Below, one piece after another: positions 56,301 through 64,000 of a stretch of DNA of 64,000 nucleotides (the first letter of the stretch is position 1; the number at the start of each line of letters is the position of its first letter). Source of the DNA: Capitulum mitella (Eukaryota > Arthropoda > Thecostraca > Pollicipedomorpha > Pollicipedidae). Where the stretch lies: NCBI GenBank assembly GCA_030062745.1, contig CP099852.1, positions 18,843,949 through 18,907,948 on the forward strand. Direction: 5' to 3'. The notes under the pieces were generated by a model, which saw only the letters and a list, made by a program, of their open reading frames with translations, was not told where the DNA came from and searched no databases. A program made the position numbers and the translations under genes.

Positions 56301-56880
56301 ACGGCGGCCGCCGGGGATCGATCTGCCTCATCAGGCGCGGCGCCAGCCGGACCGCCGCGCCGCCGAGCCTCCGGGCCCACCGTCACGTCACGTCACATAC
56401 GTCACGACACCCGCCCCGGCCGTGACGGCGGCGACCGAGGCCGCCCCCGCCGGTCCTCGTCCGGCCGGCGATCCAATATTTGTTCTCCGTTTAGCCTCTC
56501 TCGTCCAATGGGCCAGCCTGGGCGAAGCCTCGCGCGTTTGTGTGCGAGAGCGCTCCTATCTGGGATGTGTATCCGCTGCGGTGATGCACCAGCGGCCTGG
56601 GCTTTTGCAGCCGCTGAGGGTGTACAGCTGTACAGCTCACGTTAATTTCGGGTCGCGATCGCTGAAAGGTTTTCCTTGTTTGTGCTTCAGAAATGACAAA
56701 ATCTTGATGTCTCACAAGGTGAGAAATAAACAAGATGAATTTCGAAATCTGCGATGAAAAGCATTAATAGAATTGAGAAACGAAATGGTCTTGGACCTAA
56801 GAAGCGAGAGGATGGAGGTTGGCGGTAAACGGAGATAAAAACTGGCGAAAATTACGCGACATGGCATGCTTGTGATGCGC
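53346..56880. other. Gene desert with CpG-rich patches
   Basis: No gene was recognised. CpG-rich patches lie at 55560-55720 (with CATTACGCAG and CTCATTAGGC) and 56270-56480. The rest is AT-rich with no clear repeats. Confidence 0.4.
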
Positions 56881-57420
56881 GATATTGAGATATATATATA
56901 TATATATATGATTTATATATGTAAATGTACGATTTCGCATAAATATATGATTATATGATTATATGTAATATATAAAATATATGATTTCGCAGTCCCGTAG
57001 ACATGCCGCTAAAAGACAAGGCCGATGTTTCTCAGTAGGAAAAACCTAAGAGGAAATTTACTGCCGATTCATAGTCGAAGATACTGCACGAAACTTGGGT
57101 TTTCAAAAGACCAGTCTCGCCGAAATAAGACGATTTGTGCTGCTATGGCACCTGGAATCGCATCACAGCGCTCAGCGAACTCAGTATCCAATGTTGGCTG
57201 TCACTTCCAGAGTTCCCTGCTCGGTGACAGTGGGAAAAACACGTCGAACGGAGAGGAACATGGCCCCGCCAGCCCCCTCCCCCTCGAGCAGAGGAAGTGG
57301 ATAATGAGGAGAAAAAAATCGCGGGGAAGAAGTCATACTTAGATATTAGATATATAGATATATATCTATACCTATATAGATGTTAGATATATAGATATAG
57401 TCATAGTTAGATATTTCCTA
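56881..57420. repeat. AT-rich microsatellites flanking unique sequence
   Basis: TATATATATA tracts with ATATGATT motifs at 56890-56990, and TAGATATATAGATATA tracts at 57340-57410. The middle part has no recognisable gene. Confidence 0.8.
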
Positions 57421-58309
57421 TACCTTTTGCCTCCGACCCATCAGAAAAAAAACTAGCTGGGTCCCTGGACAGTGACTCCTGCTATACGACACAGGGGTGC
57501 TTTTTCGAAAAAAAAACTGTATGCCATACTGTATGATGTCTGCACCACGGCCCTGGTGGGGGAGGGGATGAGCATTGAGGGCCTAAATTGAAGCCTTTCA
57601 TGCTTTGTTTACCTCAGTTGTTCGAGAACTTGCTGACATGAAGCCAAAATTTTGCACACTCTGAACAATCGGGCAAATGCCGTGAATGCCCGAATGAGTG
57701 CCTCAGGTCAGTGTCTGACACTCACTGTGACTGCCTCAGGTCTGTGAGTGCCGAGCGCCCGTCGGCACAAAAGCCCACTCACGACGCCGCGTCCTCTCGC
57801 CCGGCACAGTCCGTCTGCCCCTCGATACCACCATCCTCGTTTTGCTTCGTGATCTTTCCCCGGCGTCATAGCTACCTCGCGTCCTTGCCGGAGACCCGGC
57901 GCAGCCGCCCACCCTTCCCGGCGGCGCCGCCGCCCCGCGGGTGATCGGAGCCAGGCCACGTTCGCCGCGGGCGTTTTTGCCGGAGGGAGCCGCGCCGGAT
58001 ACCGCCGGTGCGGCCCGTGCACGTGGCGTCCCCGGGCGCCGCCCAATCGATACGGTCCGCTTCATTTGCCGAGAGCCCGTCCGGATCGCGCTGATCCCCG
58101 ACGATCCGGATCCCGACGGGCGGATCCCGCCGGGGCGGATCCGCCCCCTGGCCGCGCGGGTCCAGCTCGTGAGGACGCGGGTCCGGTTCCTGAGCGCACG
58201 GACTCAGCTCCTGGCGGGGAGTATCCAGCTCCTGATCAGGCATGTCCAGTCCCCGATCCGGGAGGCCCGCGGTCCGCCGGGCCTCCTGAGCCGTCCCTCG
58301 TGTGACGTC
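57421..58309. other. Gene desert, partly GC-rich
   Basis: No gene was recognised. From 57880 the sequence is GC-rich, with GATCCGG/CGGATCC words at 58080-58145 that suggest a short degenerate repeat. Confidence 0.4.
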
Positions 58310-58870
58310 TTCGTGTGACAGCTGCGTGTGACGGCTCCGCAGGACGACCCGTCTGACAGCTCCGGGCCGTGGCACCGCATGACGGCTCCGCAGACAGCGC
58401 CGTATGACGTCTGCGTCATATCCGATTGGTAGCCCGGTGCGGCGACTCCGTCATGTTTGTTTGACGGCTGCCTGTGACGGTCCCGTGACGGCCCGCGCCA
58501 CAGCTCCGCGTGACGGCCCGAGTGGCGGCACCGTATGGCGGCGCCTCGTTACACCTCTCTTTTCCAGCCCCTTGTCACGACTCCTCGTGAAGGCTCTTCG
58601 TGAAGGTCCCGTGCGACAGACCCGCGTGACCAGTGCGTGTGACATCTCCTCGAGACAGCGCCTCGTGACAGCTCATCACGGCAGCTTCGCGTGGCGACTC
58701 CGCGTGACAGCTCCGAGCAACGGCTCCGCGGAATGCTTCCCGTGACAGCTTCTTGCGACGGCTGCGTGCGACAACTCCGTCTTCGCGGAACAGCTCCTCG
58801 TGACGGCTTCTGCGACGGCTGCGAGTGACGGTTCCGGCTGCGTCCCCGGGGAGCGCGGAGCCAGGGGACA
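58310..58870. repeat. Degenerate GTGACGGCTCCGC repeat
   Basis: More than twenty irregular copies of a 12-25 bp unit with the core GTGACRGCTCC. Both strands keep open frames across parts of it, which explains the overlapping predicted proteins here; none shows family features. Confidence 0.75.
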
Positions 58871-58944
58871 TCGACCGGACCGAGGCCGCACAAGTGAGCT
58901 CTGAGTCCCAGCTTAGCCTGCAGGACGGCTGCAGGCGGTCAGGA

Positions 58945-59300
58945 GGTGCGGCCCGACAGGCCGACAGGCCGGCGCCATCCGACATTCTGGCGGACCGACA
59001 GCCGGGCGGTCCGACAGACCGATGGTTCGACAGTCCAGGGGGCCGACAGCCTAACAGTCCGACAGTAGACGGCCCGACAGTCCGACAGGCCGGCGGTCCG
59101 ACAGACCGACGGTTCAATAGTCCAGGGGGCCGACAGCCTAACAGTCCGACAGTAGACGGCCCGACAGCCTGACAGGCCGGGCGGTCCGGCAGACCGACGG
59201 TTCAATAGTCCAGGGGGCCGACAGCCTAACAGTCCGACAGTAGACGGCCCGACAACCCGACAGACCGGCGGTCCGACAGTCCGACAGGCGGACGATCCGG
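58945..59300. repeat. 87-bp tandem array with inner CCGACAG sub-repeats
   Basis: The block GGCCGACAGCCTAACAGTCC recurs at 59041, 59128 and 59216, giving 87- and 88-bp periods. The units themselves consist of CCGACAG and GACAGGCCGG words. About four copies in all, the outer ones decayed. Confidence 0.92.
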
Positions 59301-59839
59301 CAGCCGGGATATCCGAATATCAGGAATATCTACACGGCACGGTAATATCCGGCAGTCGGAGCTCGAAAGTATGACGACCCGACGCACCGTCAACGCGATA
59401 ATATCACACAGTCGACGATCAGACGCGCACACCAACGACCCTATTTTTCGTATTCCATTTACGCCATACTAATCTGGAATTTACCCGCATCTGTGGAATC
59501 TGTCTACGCCGAACCATTGGAAAGATAGATCCGTGGTCCGAATAACAGGCCAAAAGCACATCGCTTTCATATTTCCGCGTGCTAGCTATTCAGCTGTTCA
59601 GTCGTGCGTTTTTACCTGTTGTGATTCTGTGAACACCTTCCCCTAAACTGATGCTCCGGGAATATCCCTCGTCATCTCACAAAACTCACAGGCTAATGAA
59701 CTGGTTCAGATAACATACACCGAATGACGCGCCACTGTGCATATTTATGAGTTGGATAGCAGATTTGATTGTCATGATTCGAAGACTTACCCATTTTTCG
59801 TTGTCAATCTAGCAAGGAGGCAATCTAGCAAAGTCAATC
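59301..59839. other. Gene desert, no gene seen
   Basis: Nothing recognisable between the 87-bp array and the palindrome. Confidence 0.4.
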
Positions 59840-59881
59840 TTCCACACCGAGGCACGCAAACTTGCGTGCCTCGGTGTGGAA
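59840..59881. repeat. 42-nt palindrome, 20-bp perfect arms, 2-nt loop
   Basis: Arms 59840-59859 and 59862-59881 are exact reverse complements (outer TTCCACACCGAGG, inner CACGCAA) around AC. Nothing similar occurs nearby. A perfect foldback of this length is unlikely by chance; it may be a cruciform-forming site, a foldback element scar or an assembly artefact. Confidence 0.95.
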
Positions 59882-60149
59882 AACGCATCCTCAGAATGGC
59901 ACTTTATCAACTTTTGTAGGACTAGGCTATCTGCACTTACTCATGTCTGTCCTTCGCAGCTGCTACATATACCAGATCTCTCACACACAGACAAGCGAGT
60001 ATTGAAAAACGGTCGTCTGCTCATATAAGAACGTCGAGAACCCGCAGTTTAAAATGTCCCTTGTGTTAAGCACCATACGAATGCAAGGGAATACACTGTA
60101 CAGCAATACAAAGCACCGCCGGCTGATATCTAGCCAAATGCTGACGCAG
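59882..60149. other. Gene desert, no gene seen
   Basis: Nothing recognisable. Confidence 0.4.
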
Positions 60150-60440
60150 GTTTAGCTCGCCGCAGCCGTTCTGGACCGGTCCGGGCCCGGGCCTCCGGTC
60201 GGAACCTCGCCGTCCCATCGGCGCCCCCGGGCGAGCGCCGCCGCGGCGGGCTCTCTACCACAGCCGCCCGGAGGCAGACGCCGGGCCGGACCGCCGGCGC
60301 AGTTCCTCGCGATTTACCTCATTTACGCCGGCCCGGGAACCAATCGGGGCGGCCGGCCGGCCGCGTAATGCCCGAGGCGAGTTCGGCTCATTACGGAGTC
60401 CGGCGGCGGCGGCGGCCGCCGCCCGCCCTGAGGACGCCAG
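60150..60440. promoter_or_regulatory. CpG island with CCAAT and ATTA-type sites
   Basis: Strongly CpG-rich DNA with embedded ATTTACCTCATTTACG, ACCAATCGGG, CGCGTAATGC and CTCATTACGG. No exon was recognised. It resembles the block at 48955-49110 in mixing GC-rich sequence with homeodomain-like words. It could be an enhancer or promoter of the downstream minus-strand Ggamma gene or of an unseen gene. Confidence 0.3.
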
Positions 60441-60564
60441 TGGGATGTTAGGGCGAGATTAAGTGCGAGGTCCGGGGCCGCTCCGATAGGCAGAAGGCGG
60501 CTGAATGCAGTGCAGATTGCGCTGACCTTGTTTCAGGCGGCCTTTTCGTCCCGTAGAGGAAGAA

Positions 60565-60569
<5 letters not shown>

Positions 60570-60622
<53 letters not shown>
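60570..60622. repeat. (GA)n microsatellite
   Basis: An uninterrupted GA run of about 53 bp just past the CpG island. Confidence 0.97.
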
Positions 60623-60626
<4 letters not shown>

Positions 60627-62208
60627 GTCGTTAGGTCGCATCGTCAGTGTTCCTTACGTTAGCCTATACGTTGGAGGACGTCATTTTTTCTTGTGCCTAA
60701 TGTACGAAAGCGATTTTGAATCTTAAGTTTGTTTCTTGGACAATGCAACAGAAAATCGTCAAATAACACTCACGCCCATCAGGACATTGGCCTCAGCAGC
60801 TGATTCCTTCAAAAGCTCTGGGAAAGGCCAAGTTTTTGTCAGGCACCAATGAGTAGCCTCTCTGGGTATTTCCTACATTGTGACCGATAGTGCAGCGCTC
60901 AAGAATCGGTGACGCAAATCTGATTTTGGCAGATCTTTGCGTTCAGCACTCAACGAGAAAAGTGACGTTACAGAAATGGAAGGAAGCGACAGTGGTGCAA
61001 GATATTTTAAAATGCTCTGGATGACATGTTCGTATTCGTCAGACGTACGATACCCAACAAATTTGGTTACTTCTGTGGTATCTAAATCATTGCCTGACTC
61101 CGGAATCCATTAAGGTGAAAAATGTATTGCTTATTAACGACAGGGCAAAACTTATCCAGAAGTGAATGTCCTTTGCTGCGTTAATTGGCAGTCCCAGTCC
61201 CAGAGCTCATATTCGTGAATACAGTTTTACACTGTCTGCGGGCGATACTTTTAGGCCCTTTTCCCTTAGACCTATCTCTAAAATCGCCATCTCAGTCCAG
61301 CGATGATCAAGATGCCTCAGCTCTCAAGAGGATTCTAAAAATAAGATTTACAAAATCAGAAAAAAAACTTCGAGTAGCAAATCCGCTTCACCACCACCGT
61401 ACGTTTCCCCCATTGTGAGCCCTCCTTGAACAATTCACGATGAGTTCCGGCGGAAAACTGTTCAGTTTTCCGACTCGTTGAACGTGAAAAACAGATTCTG
61501 AGATCATACTCTCCATTGTGAGTCGCACACCAAAATCGATACCGTAAATGTCGGACAAACAAAACGAACGCAATCGTGCAACTTCCAGTCATCTTCTATG
61601 GGGTGCGTACTTTACACACTGTTCGATTCACGCCTTCAATAGTAACAACTTTCGAGACGTGCTCTTGAAAATGAGTTTAATGAAGACAGTCGAGATGGAG
61701 TCTTGTGGGATGGACTTGACACGAGCTTTACACCATTGGCACCTTCGTGGACCCCGCGGAAAGCTGAAACATTGTCACTCACTACAAGCCTGTCACGAAT
61801 GGACGAAACAAGGCTTTAAAATGCTGGAAACATCCATAACGGGGGAGTTTCTGTCAGGAAACGAGTGACTCTGTGCAGGCTACAGCAACTGTCTTGTTAT
61901 GGGGCTCCACATCAAGACCAAAATGGCGTCACTGACATGAGAACGGCACCATCTTGAACGAAGCGGCGGCGGCTCCGTCCAGAAAGTCTCTCCGTCGAGA
62001 CCAGCGCGGTTCCACTGGCACAACGATGCCTCCACCGGGACAGGAGTGATTCCATTTGGCCGGGATTGGCCCCATCACGGCCGGAGAGGCCCCCAGCGGT
62101 CGGATCGGCTCCGGCGGAGCAGGACGGCTCGGGCCGAGCGGCGCCGCCGGAAGCCCCGCGCTTCCGGTGGGCGCCGCCCGCGACCGGAGGAGGTGCCGCC
62201 CGCCGGTC
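60623..62208. other. Flank downstream of the Ggamma exon
   Basis: AT-rich to about 61900, then GC-rich. The part next to 62209 would be the 3' untranslated region of the minus-strand Ggamma gene. No other gene was recognised. Confidence 0.45.
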
Positions 62209-62314
62209 CTACATCAGCATGCACTTCCCCTTCTCCGCCCACGGGTTGTTCTTCTTGTCGACGGCGTAGATGAGCGGGTCGGTCTTCTCGTTCTCCTCGA
62301 TGAACTCGCGGAGC
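62209..62314 (-). CDS. Ggamma30A: G-protein gamma subunit (Ggamma30A-like), last coding exon, partial gene
   Basis: The exon starts with an acceptor (TTGCAG on the minus strand), takes one base to finish a split codon, then encodes 34 residues and [15 protein letters not shown] and [16 protein letters not shown] match the C-terminus of Drosophila Ggamma30A almost residue for residue. The NPW motif is the usual Ggamma NPF-like segment. CMLM is a CaaX prenylation box; a terminal Met usually directs farnesylation. The product would anchor a Gbeta-gamma dimer to membrane; in flies Ggamma30A serves the visual transduction heterotrimer. The first coding exon (helix that pairs with Gbeta) was not found up to 64000 and should lie beyond the right edge. 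Confidence 0.92.
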
Positions 62315-64000
62315 CTGCAACGGACGGCGGGGCATCCGTCAAACGCCGGGCGCCGATAACACGCTGAACGACGTGCAGTGGGCGGGTGCATTCATTGACG
62401 AAGGGCTCGTCTGCGTCTTGGGCTTGCTCGGCTGGGAGCATTGCCGTGACATTTTGTTCTTATTTCGGGCGCACGACACGCGTTTTTACCGTACGCGATG
62501 CCTCGCTTTGACGCCTCTGGGAAGAAAACGGTCTTGATTTCTGCAAGTGAACGCTGTTCCGCTCTTTAGTGGATGTCTGCTGCATTTGAGACTGTATGCG
62601 CGACATCCCCTTCCCTGCCATGACCCAACCCCATCGCCTTTCGGATCAATACCCAGCTACGGGGATCGATCTTGAAACAATGACATTGATCTTTGCCCTA
62701 CGTGATGGATCTCCAAACATCGCAATTGAGCTGGGGTTTGGTCTCGGGCAGCCCGTGAGCCGTCCGGAAAAGATTGGCTTTTCGACGAATTCCGACCCCG
62801 AAGCATCCCTCTCCCTCTCTCTCTCTCGCTCTCTCTCTCGTTCCTGTTTGACTCTGGCCGATCACTAAGGCAGACAAGTCGCGTTGTGACTGGCCCTTAG
62901 GTAAGAAGTTCACGACGCTGTGCGTGGATAGACGCATAGTGGGAAATAATTCACCAGCTTTCAGCAGATGGCCTACTCTTCCTCAGAATTAATCACGTGT
63001 GCAACAGACCATTTTTCGATGTGCAGGACCATGTTCAAAAAAGGAAACTGACTCAACATTTTGCGAAATGTAGCGACTGAAACGATCCATGGCACAAAGG
63101 GATTCCATGGAAAATGTGCTACGCCTAATTTGTTGGAAATTTTAACGTCATTGGCCTGAGGCCAGGGAAAACCTCCGCATGCTAAGGATGTCGCTATGAC
63201 TGGGTCTTTCTCGGCAGTTTTCAGGTTTGGATATGCATATGGATGTGCCGCATTTCCACCGAATTTTGAGGCCGAATCCGAGCCAAAATGATTGGTGTTA
63301 GAATGTTTATCCAAAACAATTTGTGCTTTGTAATCATTCATCCTTGGTGCGGACCTTACTGGTCAATGCTAACCTTATCCTATTTGACTTAAGCTGACCT
63401 GGTATGATCTTTCCAAACATGCTGATTGTTTTTTTCTGCGAACCCACCTTGTGTGATGACAGGTGATAGAAACTACATCCATACTCTTTTTTAAATCTCT
63501 GTCGCTTTAGTCCGGCACCGATTGGGAGTGTCAAACAGGGCACCGTCATCGGCTTTCCGTGAATAACATCTGAGACGTTAGAGGCAGCCCATTTAAATTT
63601 CCCGTGCCTGTTCAGCACTTCATTTTACATATTTTGACATCAAAAAGATTTTCATGGTAGGTCAGGTCATGGAAATATGACGTCATAAGTGAACCCTTGC
63701 ATGCATGTTTTCGCCTCTTCTGGCTGTGGCGCGAACACGTTTCATTTATTTAAAATATATCTGCGAATATAACGCATGGATTATCTGGATTCACATAGAA
63801 CACGGTCCCCAAAAGGATACACAACTGTGACACGTCAGCATGCTAGTCATGCTAGGTCAAGCGCATCATGACAGTTCAACTGATTTGCTTTGCAGGTGAC
63901 AGAAGTGATTGCCGCTGACCTTCCCTATGGTTCAAACCAGACAAGTAAATCTATATGCAACTCTTAGCAATGTTCTCCAAATGCAACGTGAGGTCATATC
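62315..64000. other. Probable Ggamma intron to the window edge
   Basis: A search by eye for the Ggamma N-terminal helix on the minus strand found nothing. A CT-rich microsatellite lies at 62811-62842. No other gene was recognised. Confidence 0.5.

Noticed and set aside
58204-59205. Overlapping open frames of 71-180 codons on both strands
   Set aside because: They lie over the GTGACGGCTCC and 87-bp arrays and are repeat translations.

Overview
This is a window of an animal nuclear genome. Its protein genes are split by GT-AG introns and most coding exons are very GC-rich. They sit among minisatellites, long GA and GACA microsatellites, and DNA transposons. The proteins point to a pancrustacean: a G-protein gamma tail very close to Drosophila Ggamma30A, a crustacyanin/apolipoprotein-D-like lipocalin, and invertebrate-type Harbinger and P-type transposases. 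A barnacle or other crustacean would fit, but that is a guess. No prokaryotic, viral or CRISPR signal was seen. All exon calls were made by eye from splice-site phase and remembered family sequences.

Layout. (1) 1417-5774, plus strand: LRGUK, a leucine-rich-repeat/guanylate-kinase-like protein in four exons. It has one 1-nt frame break, and its stop codon lies at the edge of a 10-bp satellite. (2) 25597-7924, minus strand: a complete 17-exon HID1 gene (about 791 aa), whose product acts at the Golgi/trans-Golgi network in dense-core vesicle biogenesis. Most of its introns carry their own minisatellite, often touching a 3' splice site. (3) Nested antisense inside HID1 intron 8 (14947-16449): a two-exon secreted lipocalin with its own TATA box. 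(4) 25598-36023: a gene-free stretch with a 166-bp hAT-type MITE (perfect 8-bp target duplication), a second hAT-like remnant, tandem repeats and a near-perfect hairpin. (5) 36024-45817: a 9.8-kb PIF/Harbinger transposon with CAG target duplications. It encodes a seven-exon DDE transposase (plus) and a convergent four-exon Myb/SANT-like accessory protein (minus). A decayed P-element/THAP9-like transposase fragment lies inside its right part. (6) 45821-62208: a gene desert with CpG-rich islands, pyrimidine tracts, microsatellites, an 87-bp tandem array and a 42-nt palindrome. (7) 62314-62209, minus: the last coding exon of a Ggamma30A-like gene ending in the CaaX box CMLM; the rest of the gene should lie beyond the right edge.

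How the parts relate. LRGUK and HID1 are convergent neighbours with no evident functional link. HID1 and the lipocalin share a locus on opposite strands. The two Harbinger genes form the usual transposase plus DNA-binding partner pair, but the transposase has an apparent stop at a splice junction, so this copy looks recently inactivated. The main unusual theme is that several HID1 minisatellites contain copies of the neighbouring splice acceptor and exon start (exons 2 and 14).
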